Shown piece after piece: positions 33,806 to 42,149 of a DNA stretch of 47,153 bases (position 1 is its first letter; each line of letters starts with the position of its first letter). The position numbers and the translations under genes are program-made. The stretch lies in NCBI GenBank assembly GCA_902612825.1, contig CACMET010000001.1:99014-146166 (forward strand). Direction: 5' to 3'. The notes below the pieces were generated by a model. The model was not told where the DNA came from. It did no database searches and saw only the letters and a program-made list of their open reading frames with translations. Origin of the DNA: an uncultured Alphaproteobacteria bacterium. Lineage in GTDB: Bacteria; Pseudomonadota; Alphaproteobacteria; HIMB59; GCA-002718135.

Positions 33806-34744
33806 TTAATTAACCTTTGTCATAGTACAAAGTATTTCAAAGGCAATAGTTGCTCCAACAAGTGATGTCATATTATTTACATCAAATGGCGGTGATACCT
33901 CTACAACATCACCACCTACAAAATTGATTTTGTTAAGTGCTCTTATAATTATTTGTGTCTCTCTCACATTAAATCCTCCAACTTCTGGAGTTCCAGTACC
34001 TGGTGCAAAAGTTGGGTCTATTCCATCAATATCAAATGTAAAGTAAGTATCTGTTGTAGCTAGGACTTCATAAATTTTTTCAATACATTTATTAAATCCC
34101 ATTTCATAATAATCATCTATAGTAATAATAGTTACACCTTGTTCTCTAGCCCAACTCAAATCTTCAGGATCATATAAAGCACCACGAAGACCAAGGATTA
34201 CATATTTTTTTGGATCTATCAGATTTTCTTCTATAGCTCTTCTAAATGGTGTGCCATGAGTATATTTAAATCCTCCAAAATAAGTGTCCCAAGTATCTGA
34301 ATGAGAATCAAACTGAAATAAACCTATTGGTTTTTTTTTAGCTATACCTCTAAGAATTGGTAGGCTAATTAAATGATCACCTCCAATTGATAGTGGTATT
34401 GTTTTGGAATTATAAATATTTGAGTAAAATTTTTCTATTTTATCTAAACTATCACTTAAGTCCGCTGGATTTACCGGACAATCACCAATATCTGCAATAT
34501 TAAATTTATCATAAGGGCTCTTAAGTGAAACAGGGTGATAAAGCCTTACAAGTGAAGAAGCATTTCTAATTTCTCTTGGCCCATGTCTAGCTCCAGGTCT
34601 ATTAGTAGTTCCTCCATCCCATGGTACACCTGCAACACAGTAGTCTAATTTATTTAAATCTTTCACAACAGGTAAACGAAAAAAAGTAGCAACATCAGCA
34701 AAGCGAGGAGTTTCCATACTAGATAGAGGTTTAATTTGAGTCAT
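33806..34744 (-). CDS. Agmatinase / guanidino-acid ureohydrolase
   Basis: Arginase-superfamily dimanganese ureohydrolase, 312 residues. Metal ligands are all visible: His124 in GGDH, Asp146/His148/Asp150 in FDSHSDTW, and Asp238/Asp240 in FDIDGIDP. Hydrolyses a guanidino group to urea. YFGGFKYTHGTPFRRA is a feature I associate with agmatinase/guanidinobutyrase-type proteins rather than arginase, but substrate choice within the group is not readable. Divergent from the peroxiredoxin gene with 48 bases between the starts. Confidence 0.9.
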   Translation of the reverse strand: MTQIKPLSSMETPRFADVATFFRLPVVKDLNKLDYCVAGVPWDGGTTNRPGARHGPREIRNASSLVRLYHPVSLKSPYDKFNIADIGDCPVNPADLSDSLDKIEKFYSNIYNSKTIPLSIGGDHLISLPILRGIAKKKPIGLFQFDSHSDTWDTYFGGFKYTHGTPFRRAIEENLIDPKKYVILGLRGALYDPEDLSWAREQGVTIITIDDYYEMGFNKCIEKIYEVLATTDTYFTFDIDGIDPTFAPGTGTPEVGGFNVRETQIIIRALNKINFVGGDVVEVSPPFDVNNMTSLVGATIAFEILCTMTKVN

Positions 34745-34792
34745 AAAAGTATCTTATGGTATATAGAATTGGATTATACAAGACAAAATAGT

Positions 34793-35335
34793 ATGGATTA
34801 TAGCAAATTTCCTAAACCGCAAAATGATGGAAAAGCTGATCATCTTTTAAATAAGTTTTTGCCGGATATTTCTCTTAAAAATCAACAGGGAAATCTATTA
34901 AAAATAAAAAGATCTGACACTTTTCGTTTAATTCTATATTTTTATCCTATGACAGGTAATCCAAATGAGAGTTTACCTAAAAATTGGAATCAAACACCAG
35001 GAGCCATTGGGTGTACTGTGGAGACCTGTAGTTTTAGAGATAACTATGAAGAATTAATTAAACTAAATGCGCTGCCAATAGGAATATCGACTCAAACAAT
35101 AGATTATATTAAGGAAATGACAGATAGATTAGTAATTCCTTATGATGTTTTAAGTGATTCAGAAAATATTTTGCTCAATTCATTAAAAATGCCACATTTT
35201 GAAATTGAAAACAAAATTTATTTTAAAAGATCAACTCTTATTGTGGAAAAAAATATTGTTAAAAAAGTATTCTACCCTATTTTTCCACCTAACAAACATA
35301 TAAATGAAGTTCTACAATGGCTAAAAGAAAACTAA
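34793..35335 (+). CDS. Peroxiredoxin (Bcp/PrxQ-like)
   Basis: A thiol peroxidase of 180 residues. LILYFYPMTG (46-55) leads to TPGAIGCTVETCSFRDN with peroxidatic Cys74 and a second Cys79, the four-residue spacing of atypical 2-Cys PrxQ enzymes. The insertion NPNESLPKNWNQ before the active site is characteristic of a marine/alphaproteobacterial peroxiredoxin subgroup. The frame is open upstream to an ATG at 34736, but that lies inside the divergent ureohydrolase start; Met at 34793 gives the normal N-terminus. The 3' end overlaps the next gene by 19 bases. Confidence 0.85.
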   Translation: MDYSKFPKPQNDGKADHLLNKFLPDISLKNQQGNLLKIKRSDTFRLILYFYPMTGNPNESLPKNWNQTPGAIGCTVETCSFRDNYEELIKLNALPIGISTQTIDYIKEMTDRLVIPYDVLSDSENILLNSLKMPHFEIENKIYFKRSTLIVEKNIVKKVFYPIFPPNKHINEVLQWLKEN

Positions 35336-35652
35336 CTATTTTTTTATTTTCTGTATTTCTGTTTTTCTCTAACCTTTCAATAGCCAATCCAAATATAGAC
35401 CAATGGCTAGAGTCAGAGAAATCTTATAAAGATCTTATTAATGAAGGATTTGAAGTTAAAAGTTACGCTATAAGTGATATAGAGGTTGGAAATGATTTAA
35501 CAATAATCTTATTTGTTACAGTTCTCCAAAAAGATAAGAAAGTATATGAGTGTCAGGAATATCAAACTATAGATAAAAATGTTGAGACTTTAGATATGAA
35601 CTTAATATGTAAAGAATTAGTTCAACCTTATGAAAGAGGTATAGGAACTTAA
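35317..35652 (+). CDS. Small periplasmic protein of unknown function
   Basis: A 111-residue protein with a clear signal peptide (KRKLTIFLFSVFLFFSNLSIA-NP). The mature part has two Cys (YECQEY and NLICKEL) about 20 residues apart that could form a disulfide. I do not recognise the family. It overlaps the end of the peroxiredoxin gene by 19 bases and its stop overlaps the convergent Nudix stop by 4, so it is probably cotranscribed with the peroxiredoxin. Confidence 0.75.
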   Translation: MAKRKLTIFLFSVFLFFSNLSIANPNIDQWLESEKSYKDLINEGFEVKSYAISDIEVGNDLTIILFVTVLQKDKKVYECQEYQTIDKNVETLDMNLICKELVQPYERGIGT

Positions 35653-36230
35653 GACCGTTCAATATTTAAAAAAAACCATTGTAATGCTATTAGTGTAAGT
35701 CCATTTAAAATTTCTTTTTTATTCATCTTTGTTTTTGCCTCATCAAAACTATAACTTTTAACTAATATATCTTCATTTTCATTCTCTAGGCCCCTTATAA
35801 TTTCTTTATTTGGAGCAATTACCTCGCCTAAAAAAAGATTATAAAAAGATTCGGATGATCCTGGGGCAGGAAAGTAACCTTGTATAGATGAAAGATTGCT
35901 TACTTCACATCCAGTTTCTTCCAAGCATTCTCTTTTTGCAGTATCTTCTGGAGTTTCACCAGGATCAATTATTCCAGCAACTATTTCATCTAGATAATTT
36001 TGATTATCTTTAGAAATTGTCCCTGGTCTGAACTGTTGAATTAAAACAATTTTTTTATTTACAGGGTCATATGGTAAGACTGCAGATACTTGTGCACCAC
36101 CAAATAACTCCCTTTTTATTTCATTACTCCAATCTCCATTATATTTTTTGTATTTAAGAGTAACCTCCTTCATTTTAAAAAAACCGTCGTGAATATTCTT
36201 TTTATCTAAAATTTTAAATTTTGAGCTCAT
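35649..36230 (-). CDS. Nudix hydrolase, ADP-ribose pyrophosphatase type
   Basis: A 193-residue Nudix protein with a full Nudix box: GIIDPGETPEDTAKRECLEE followed by TG (Gly, Glu, Arg-Glu and Glu-Glu positions all correct). Upstream QQFRPGT and downstream PAPGSSESFYNLFLGEV match the NudF/ADP-ribose pyrophosphatase group, where the Pro-Gly-Ser loop confers ADP-ribose specificity. Housekeeping sanitation of ADP-ribose or related nucleotides is the probable role. Confidence 0.9.
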   Translation of the reverse strand: MSSKFKILDKKNIHDGFFKMKEVTLKYKKYNGDWSNEIKRELFGGAQVSAVLPYDPVNKKIVLIQQFRPGTISKDNQNYLDEIVAGIIDPGETPEDTAKRECLEETGCEVSNLSSIQGYFPAPGSSESFYNLFLGEVIAPNKEIIRGLENENEDILVKSYSFDEAKTKMNKKEILNGLTLIALQWFFLNIERS

Positions 36231-36270
36231 AAAAATTGATATATTTTATATTACATATATATTTATAAAT

Positions 36271-36732
36271 ATGGATAAAGCATTATTTGGTGCAGGTTGT
36301 TTCTGGGGTGTAGAAGAAACATTTTGTAAAACTCCAGGTGTAATAAATACATTAGTTGGTTATTCTGGAGGCGATACTATTAACCCTTCTTATGAAAGTG
36401 TTTGCCAAGGAAATACAAATCATACTGAGGTTGTTTTAGTTGAATTTGATAATTCTAAAATATCTTATGAAGATCTTTTGATGGTTTTCTGGAAGTGTCA
36501 TGATCCTACCACTTTAAATAGACAAGGTCCCGACATTGGAACACAATATAGATCAGCGATATATTATTATAACGAAGATCAAAAAAATAAATCTATTCAT
36601 TCTAAAAATGAATATTCTAAAAGTGCTGGATTAAATATTGTTACTGAAATATCAGAAGCTAAGGAATTCTATAAAGCTGAAGAATATCATCAAAAATATA
36701 TCCAAAAGACAGGTTTACACTGCGCTATATAG
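36271..36732 (+). CDS. msrA: Peptide methionine (S)-S-oxide reductase
   Basis: MsrA of 153 residues, cytoplasmic (no signal peptide). The catalytic motif GAGCFWGVEE has Cys10; TLVGYSGG, TNHTEVVLVEFD, FWKCHDPTTLNRQGPDIGTQYRSAIYY and the terminal EEYHQKYI complete the family pattern. A further Cys near the C-terminus (LHCAI) may resolve the disulfide. It repairs S-epimer methionine sulfoxide. Divergent from the Nudix gene with 40 bases between the starts. Confidence 0.96.
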   Translation: MDKALFGAGCFWGVEETFCKTPGVINTLVGYSGGDTINPSYESVCQGNTNHTEVVLVEFDNSKISYEDLLMVFWKCHDPTTLNRQGPDIGTQYRSAIYYYNEDQKNKSIHSKNEYSKSAGLNIVTEISEAKEFYKAEEYHQKYIQKTGLHCAI

Positions 36733-36752
36733 ATTAATTCTTTAGGGAACTG

Positions 36753-36935
36753 ATGTCTGTCGATTTTTATTACGCATTTTTAACAGGCTGGGTAATACTT
36801 TTATTATTTTGGAGTACTATTGTTTTCTTTATATATCTGAGAAAACCTCCTAAATCCAAATTAACTAAAAGTTTTGTAATCAAATCCTATCTGTTTTTTT
36901 TGGCACTATTGTTTATAATTTTATTTTTTCGATAA
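36753..36935 (+). CDS. Small two-helix membrane protein
   Basis: A 60-residue protein with two hydrophobic helices (about 6-28 and 43-58) separated by a basic loop (RKPPKSKLTK), which predicts both termini outside the cytoplasm. It lies 20 bases after msrA with AGGGA before the ATG. I do not recognise it; the hydrophobic pattern and the ribosome-binding site argue that it is real. Confidence 0.55.
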   Translation: MSVDFYYAFLTGWVILLLFWSTIVFFIYLRKPPKSKLTKSFVIKSYLFFLALLFIILFFR

Positions 36936-37089
36936 ACCGATTCGTTTTTCTTATAAATTATGTATCAACATATAGTAGGTCAAAAAGATTAAGATACTAA
37001 CATATTGATAATTAACAACTTTTTTATTTTTAATGTTGAATACTGGTTTTTTCATAAATATAAACTACCTCGAAATTAATAAAATTATT

Positions 37090-37314
37090 ATGTCTATATT
37101 AAAAAACTATTTTAAACAAAACAGTGTGATGCACAGTTTTTCAAGCTGCCAATGGCCAATTGGAGATCCACAAGAGAAAGATTTTCATTTTTGTGAAGCT
37201 GATACCGTTGCTGGGAAGCCTTATTGTCAGAGTCACTGTGATGTTGCGTATATTGACGAAAAAGAGCTTAAAAAAGAAAAAGAAGCTCAAAAAAATCGTC
37301 GCATTGCTGCTTAA
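37090..37314 (+). CDS. GcrA C-terminal domain protein lacking the helix-turn-helix
   Basis: A 74-residue protein whose core CQWPIGDPQEKDFHFCEA and KPYCQSHCDVAYI match the C-terminal Cys/His-rich end of the alphaproteobacterial cell-cycle regulator GcrA. Three Cys and a His are placed as in the family and probably bind zinc. The DNA-binding N-terminus of normal GcrA (about 170 residues in total) is absent, and no remnant is visible upstream. The frame is open to 37033, but the ATG at 37090 gives a better N-terminus. It could be a degenerate gcrA, a stand-alone sigma70-contact module, or an unrelated protein using the same motif. The 155 bases before it hold no gene. Confidence 0.7.
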   Translation: MSILKNYFKQNSVMHSFSSCQWPIGDPQEKDFHFCEADTVAGKPYCQSHCDVAYIDEKELKKEKEAQKNRRIAA

Positions 37315-37400
37315 GTCAATCTCTACAAATTATTTTCTCATCAAATGTTAATAATTTAGAGTTATTGACATAAGAGTCGTTTTTCTTAAAATAAAAAAAC

Positions 37401-38585
37401 ATGTTATTCAGTGTACTGAAAAAACTTAACTTTGACGGAACATTAGAAATCATAGATTCTAATGACAAGACCCATAAATTTGGTAATTCAAACCCCCGCG
37501 TTTGTATAAGACTGAAAAACAAATCTATTGAAAGAAAACTATTTTTAAACCCTAATCTTCATCTAGGTGAAGCATATATGAATGAAGAGTTAGTTGTAGA
37601 AAAAGGCACTATAGAGGATTTTCTTAATTTAATAACTAATTGTTACGATGACTTTATTTCTAACAATAAGTTTTATAAATTTTATGAATATTTATCTTCT
37701 ATTTTCATGCCATTTCAGCAGATTAATCAGCTTGTAAATTCAAAAAAAAATGTAGCACACCACTATGATATAAATGAGGATTTATATAAATTATTTCTTG
37801 ATCAGGATATGCAATATTCTTGCGCATATTTTCACAATCCCAATATGAGTTTGGATCAAGCGCAGAAAGATAAAAAACAACATATAATTAAAAAACTTCA
37901 AATTATAGAAAATATGGATGTTCTTGATATTGGGTGTGGTTGGGGAGGAATGGCAATTGAAATAGCTAAATCTACTGGCGCCAAAGTTAAAGGAATTACA
38001 CTTTCAGAAAATCAATTTAAAACTGCATCTGAAAGAGCACAAAAAGAAGGTTTGAGTGATAAAGTTTCATTTGCACTACAAGATTATAGAAATGAGACTG
38101 AAAAATATGATCGCATAGTATCAGTTGGTATGTTTGAGCATGTTGGTGTTAAATATTTTAAAACTTATTTAAGTAAAGCTAATGATATTCTGAAAGAAAA
38201 TGGTGTTTTTCTTTTGCATACAATTGGTCAAAGAGGCAAACCGACTGCTACAAGTCCTTGGATAAGAAAATACATTTTTCCTGGCGGCTATATTCCATCA
38301 TTATCTGAAGTAATGAATGCAACACAAAAACTTAATCTAAATGTAACAGATGTTGAAGTATTAAGACTACATTATGCTCACACACTTTCCAAATGGTATC
38401 AAAATGTTATCGAAAATAAAGATAAAATTATTAAGATGTTTGATCAGCGTTTTTTTAGAATGTGGGAGTTTTATCTATTGGCAAGTAAGTATTCCTTTGT
38501 AAATATGGGTAATGTTGTTTTTCAAATACAAATTGCAAAGAATATTAACAATTTGCCTCTCACAAGAAATTATATCTACAACTAA
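37401..38585 (+). CDS. cfa: Cyclopropane-fatty-acyl-phospholipid synthase family
   Basis: A SAM-dependent methyltransferase of 394 residues that adds a methylene across unsaturated phospholipid acyl chains at the membrane. The N-terminal lipid-binding region is followed by VAHHYDINEDLYKLFLD and MQYSCAYF, the SAM motif VLDIGCGWGGMAIEIA (about 175-190), GITLSENQ, VSVGMFEHVG and HTIGQRG..TSPWIRKYIFPGGYIPS. All are standard CFA-synthase signatures and the length is normal. The gene stands alone between the GcrA-like gene and the MotA-like gene. Confidence 0.93.
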   Translation: MLFSVLKKLNFDGTLEIIDSNDKTHKFGNSNPRVCIRLKNKSIERKLFLNPNLHLGEAYMNEELVVEKGTIEDFLNLITNCYDDFISNNKFYKFYEYLSSIFMPFQQINQLVNSKKNVAHHYDINEDLYKLFLDQDMQYSCAYFHNPNMSLDQAQKDKKQHIIKKLQIIENMDVLDIGCGWGGMAIEIAKSTGAKVKGITLSENQFKTASERAQKEGLSDKVSFALQDYRNETEKYDRIVSVGMFEHVGVKYFKTYLSKANDILKENGVFLLHTIGQRGKPTATSPWIRKYIFPGGYIPSLSEVMNATQKLNLNVTDVEVLRLHYAHTLSKWYQNVIENKDKIIKMFDQRFFRMWEFYLLASKYSFVNMGNVVFQIQIAKNINNLPLTRNYIYN

Positions 38586-38635
38586 ACAGTTTATATTTAT
38601 TGAATTTCCAAGACAGGTAATATAATCTTTCGTTT

Positions 38636-39661
38636 ATGGCGCTATCTCTTAATAATTATATAATTAGAGCATCAATTTTCTTAGTCGCTGTCTTTGTTAT
38701 TGTCGTTTTATTATACCCAGTTTTACAAAATGCTTTTTTATCAAATATTTTTATTAACATTATAATTTTATTAGCCCTCTTAACTGGAATTGTATTTAAT
38801 TTTTTTCATCTCATTAACTTAAATTACAAATATATATCTTTCTCGAACTTTAATATTACAAATTCAATAGAAGCATTTTCTACTTTAAGGGGACAAGACA
38901 AAAATATTTCTCTTGAATTAAAAAATCTTGACGGAAAATTTTTTTTTAAAAGTTCATCAATAAATAGATTGATAGAGAATTCTGATATGACTTTGATAAG
39001 TATAAGAGAAACTTCACGTTATCTAGTGGGGTTGCTAGTATTTTTAGGACTACTTGGAACTTTCTGGGGACTTCTTAAAACCATTGGATCTGTCGGCAAT
39101 GTTATCAGCGGACTAGGTATAGATGATACAAATGTTGCAGGTTTTTTTAATTCTCTCAAAGATGGATTAAATGCTCCACTTGAAGGAATGAGTATAGCAT
39201 TTAGCAGTTCTTTATTAGGTTTAGCTGGATCTTTAATATTAGGATTACTTGATTTAAATCTTGGACAAGCTCAAAATAAATTTAGTCAATATTTTGAAAA
39301 AATACTTAATAGCAATTCTTCTCCGGATTTTTCTAAAGTAGAAGATAAGCCTACAGGTGAAGCAATTCAAAAAATGTATGACAACTTAGAAAACCTCCTA
39401 AATGCTTTTAAAAAATCATCTGAAAATCAAACTAAAATTTCAAACAATTTAGAGAAGTTTAATGAAATACTTAACAAAATCAATTCTAACTCTTCAAATC
39501 TTGATAAGCAATTATCAAATTTCTTATCTTCACAATTAAACACACAATCTACACTAATCAACCTTACGGAAGCTTTAAGCAAAAATGGAATATTAGAAGC
39601 AAAAAAAGTTAAAGAATATTTTCAGAAAATTGAAAAAGAACTAAAGAAAATTAAAAAATAA
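38636..39661 (+). CDS. MotA/TolQ/ExbB-type proton channel protein
   Basis: A 341-residue inner-membrane protein. Two N-terminal helices (about 10-30 and 36-58) are followed by a cytoplasmic segment, then the MotA/ExbB core helices (YLVGLLVFLGLLGTFWGLL near 128-146 and LEGMSIAFSSSLLGLAGSLILGLL near 180-203). The C-terminal 110 residues are Asn/Ser/Lys-rich and probably coiled coil. It is coupled (2 bases) to an OmpA-type partner, forming a putative proton-driven stator. Similar pairs are common in non-flagellated Alphaproteobacteria. No flagellar, Tol or Ton genes adjoin it. TATAAT at 38621-38626 lies only 10 bases before the ATG, so the mRNA may have almost no leader. Confidence 0.82.
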   Translation: MALSLNNYIIRASIFLVAVFVIVVLLYPVLQNAFLSNIFINIIILLALLTGIVFNFFHLINLNYKYISFSNFNITNSIEAFSTLRGQDKNISLELKNLDGKFFFKSSSINRLIENSDMTLISIRETSRYLVGLLVFLGLLGTFWGLLKTIGSVGNVISGLGIDDTNVAGFFNSLKDGLNAPLEGMSIAFSSSLLGLAGSLILGLLDLNLGQAQNKFSQYFEKILNSNSSPDFSKVEDKPTGEAIQKMYDNLENLLNAFKKSSENQTKISNNLEKFNEILNKINSNSSNLDKQLSNFLSSQLNTQSTLINLTEALSKNGILEAKKVKEYFQKIEKELKKIKK

Positions 39662-39663
39662 TA

Positions 39664-41430
39664 ATGTCTACTAGGTCTTTAAGAAATAGACTTGCTGATA
39701 CAACAAATATTTGGCCTGGTTTTGTCGATGTTCTAGCTACTCTTTTAATAGTAATCATATTTGTGCTAATGGTTTTTACTGTTTCGCAAATATATCTGAG
39801 TGATGCTATATCTGGCCGAGATAAAGCGCTTCAAGATTTAAGAACACAAATAAATGAATTATCTAAAATACTTGTTATTGAAACTAAAGATAAAGAAGAA
39901 GCTCTTTCAACTCTTTCTGAAACTAAAAAAAAACTTGAAGATACAGAATTAAATTTACAAAGTGAGCAATTGTTAAGTGAGCAATTACAAACTGATGTTG
40001 CAAAAAAACGATCAGAAATATTTGTTCAGGAGCAAAATATAATAGCTTTATCCGAGCAAATTAGTAGTCTTTTAAAAGAACTGAGAATAGTTGCAAATGC
40101 ATTAGAAACTTATGAAGGACAAGAAATTACTTTACTTGAAACCGAGGGGCTCGGAGAACGAATTAATAAAGCACTTGCAACAAGAATTGATCAACTAAAA
40201 ATACTAAATCAAGAATTAGATAATGCTAATTTTAAACTACTTGAAAGTGAAAAATCTCTCAAATCTACAATAGCAGAATTAAATGAGAAGAATGAAAATT
40301 TAATGGCCATTAACGAAAGTCTGGGTTTAGAGGAAGGAGGAATTGAAGAGCAGTTACTTGCAATTAAAAATAAAAATGAAAATCTTCTAAGCTTAAATGA
40401 TGAATTAGAAAAGACTAACATTGAACTATCATTGAGAGATGAAGAACTACAAAGTCAAATATCTCAATATCAAGAACTTATGAATGATCTTTTAGAGATT
40501 AATGATAGTCTAGGTTTAAAAGATGCATCACTTAATGAACAACTTGATGCAATTAGGTTTAAAAATGAGGAATTAGCAAGATTAAATAAAGATTTAATTC
40601 AGAAAGATAGCACAATTTTTAATTTGCGAGGAAAAATATCTGAACTAAATGATGTTCTTTCTTTGTCAGAAGATAAACAAAAACAACAACTAGAAAAACT
40701 TGAGTTACTTCAAAGTCAAATTGTTTCATTAGAACAAGAAAATCAAACACAAAAAGAAACATCACTTGAAGAAATTAAAAATATGGAAATACAAGCTTCA
40801 AAAACATTAGAACAGGTAGAAATTCTTTCTAATCAAATTGATACCTTGCAAAAAGAAATAGCTTTACTTAATGATGCTTTAGAAGCTAGTGAAAGCCAGG
40901 CTTTGATTAAAGATTTAGAAATAGAGGTGCTAGGTGAAAAGTTAAACAAAGCCCTTACATCCAAAGTATTTGAGCTCCAAAAATATAGATCTGAGTTTTT
41001 CGGTAAATTACAATCTATTTTAGGTGATAGAAAAGACATTAAAATTGTAGGAGATAGATTTATTTTTGAATCAGAGCTATTATTTGATTCTGCTTCAGCA
41101 GATTTACAACTATCTGGCAAAGAAAAGTTAAGTGAAATTGGCCTTACTTTAAAAGAGACTACTAATGATATTCCTTCAGATATTGACTGGATAATCATGG
41201 TAGAAGGACACACTGACAAAAAACCCATACAAACAATTAAATATCCTTCTAACTGGGAATTATCTTCAGCTAGAGCTAATACAGTTTTAAAACTTCTTCT
41301 TGATCTTGGTTTTCCACCAAATAGATTAGCATCGGCAGGATATGGAGAGTTTTACCCTATCACTGAAGGAGAAACCGATAGTGATCTGCAGCAAAATAGA
41401 AGGATTGAATTGAAACTCACTTCTCGCTAA
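39664..41430 (+). CDS. MotB/OmpA-type peptidoglycan-binding protein with long coiled coil
   Basis: A 588-residue partner of the MotA-like protein. One N-terminal helix, NIWPGFVDVLATLLIVIIFVLMVF (15-38), has the Asp (Asp22) expected to carry protons in MotB/ExbD-like subunits. Residues about 50-440 are a nearly continuous heptad-rich coiled coil containing internal repeats. The C-terminal OmpA domain (about 463-588) has the peptidoglycan-binding motifs ELLFDSASADL, VEGHTDKKP, NWELSSARA and QQNRRIELKL. It should span the periplasm and anchor the channel to peptidoglycan; the coil is long enough to reach far beyond an ordinary MotB linker. Confidence 0.85.
   Translation: MSTRSLRNRLADTTNIWPGFVDVLATLLIVIIFVLMVFTVSQIYLSDAISGRDKALQDLRTQINELSKILVIETKDKEEALSTLSETKKKLEDTELNLQSEQLLSEQLQTDVAKKRSEIFVQEQNIIALSEQISSLLKELRIVANALETYEGQEITLLETEGLGERINKALATRIDQLKILNQELDNANFKLLESEKSLKSTIAELNEKNENLMAINESLGLEEGGIEEQLLAIKNKNENLLSLNDELEKTNIELSLRDEELQSQISQYQELMNDLLEINDSLGLKDASLNEQLDAIRFKNEELARLNKDLIQKDSTIFNLRGKISELNDVLSLSEDKQKQQLEKLELLQSQIVSLEQENQTQKETSLEEIKNMEIQASKTLEQVEILSNQIDTLQKEIALLNDALEASESQALIKDLEIEVLGEKLNKALTSKVFELQKYRSEFFGKLQSILGDRKDIKIVGDRFIFESELLFDSASADLQLSGKEKLSEIGLTLKETTNDIPSDIDWIIMVEGHTDKKPIQTIKYPSNWELSSARANTVLKLLLDLGFPPNRLASAGYGEFYPITEGETDSDLQQNRRIELKLTSR
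40300..40593 (+). repeat. Internal coiled-coil repeats within the MotB-like protein
   Basis: Two protein-level copies about 63 residues apart: residues 213-248 (LMAINESLGLEEGGIEEQLL...) and 275-310 (LLEINDSLGLKDASLNEQLD...), sharing the pattern IN-x-SLGL-x6-EQL-x-AI-x2-KNE-x-L-x2-LN. A second pair, GLGERINKALATRIDQL (162-178) and VLGEKLNKALTSKVFEL (422-438), brackets them. Confidence 0.75.
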
Positions 41431-41471
41431 TTTGCCTTAAATTTAACATAAACTGATCATAAAAAATCGAT

Positions 41472-41975
41472 ATGAGATTTTTAATTTTATTTGTATTTAG
41501 TTTGTTTAGCTCTTACTCTGTATTTGCTGCTTGTAGTGACCAACCAGCAAATGAGGTTGATTGGACTAATTGTAATTTTGTAGAAAATCTAGATCTATCT
41601 GGTACCGGCTTGGCAAACTCTCAAATGTCAGGAGTTAATTTATCTTTATCTAATTTCGAAAAATCTCAGCTTAATAATTCAAATTTATCTATTGGTAATT
41701 TTATCTTCTCAAATTTTAGCAATTCGAATTTATATGCTTCAAATTTACAAGGAGCAAATTGCAATAATGCTAATTTTGACAATGCAAATCTTGCTAAAGT
41801 AAACTTCGAAGGGTCTAATCTTTTTGGAGCTACTTTTAAAGGAGCAAATTTGTATGAGGCAAACCTACTTGGTGCTAATATATCTGGTGCAATTTTTGAT
41901 GAAGCAAATTTGTCAAATGCAGTTTGGGTAGATGGTAAAAAATGTGCTCTTGGTTCTATAGGCAGTTGCCAATAA
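41472..41975 (+). CDS. Secreted pentapeptide-repeat protein
   Basis: A 167-residue protein with signal peptide MRFLILFVFSLFSSYSVFA followed by about twenty A(N/D)LXX-type pentapeptides from residue 41 to 150 (for example SNLYA SNLQG ANCNN ANFDN ANL). These should fold into a right-handed quadrilateral beta-helix in the periplasm. Cys residues flank the solenoid at both ends (ACSDQ, NCNF, KKCALGSIGSC) and may be cross-linked. The function of such secreted repeat proteins is generally unknown. The 3' end overlaps the start of the small lipoprotein. Confidence 0.88.
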   Translation: MRFLILFVFSLFSSYSVFAACSDQPANEVDWTNCNFVENLDLSGTGLANSQMSGVNLSLSNFEKSQLNNSNLSIGNFIFSNFSNSNLYASNLQGANCNNANFDNANLAKVNFEGSNLFGATFKGANLYEANLLGANISGAIFDEANLSNAVWVDGKKCALGSIGSCQ

Positions 41976-42103
41976 TTTTTTTGTTTTTTTTTATTTATAG
42001 TTGCAAAATATCAACTGTATCTGAAATACAAAAAAATGATGATAATAGTGCTAATTTTAAGATCTCAGGAAGTAAAGAAACTGGTATTCAAATAAATAAC
42101 TAA
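41942..42103 (+). CDS. Small putative lipoprotein
   Basis: A 53-residue frame read directly from the sequence. It starts MCSWFYRQLPIIFLFFFIYS, then Cys21, then a hydrophilic tail ending TGIQINN. A hydrophobic stretch ending IYSC is a plausible lipobox, so this may be a lipoprotein with a 33-residue mature part. The ATG at 41942 overlaps the pentapeptide gene by 34 bases; a TTG at 41966 (overlap 10) would give a more usual lipoprotein signal. It fills a gap that would otherwise be 170 bases. Confidence 0.5.
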   Translation: MCSWFYRQLPIIFLFFFIYSCKISTVSEIQKNDDNSANFKISGSKETGIQINN

Positions 42104-42149
42104 AATATTAATTTACTTTTATTAAATTTAATGATTTGACCTTTTGATA

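Noticed and set aside
34736-34792. N-terminal extension of the peroxiredoxin
   Set aside because: It would overlap the start of the divergent ureohydrolase gene and adds residues with no family resemblance; the ATG at 34793 gives the normal length.
36964-37013. Imperfect inverted repeat flanking TATCAACATAT / ACATATTGATA
   Set aside because: It has mismatches, a long loop and AT-only arms; it is no better than expected by chance in such DNA.
38636-41430. Zorya-type phage defence (ZorA/ZorB)
   Set aside because: ZorA/ZorB are also MotA/OmpA-type proteins, but no ZorC, ZorD or ZorE lies nearby. The long coil here is on the OmpA-type subunit rather than the channel subunit, and the neighbours are housekeeping genes.
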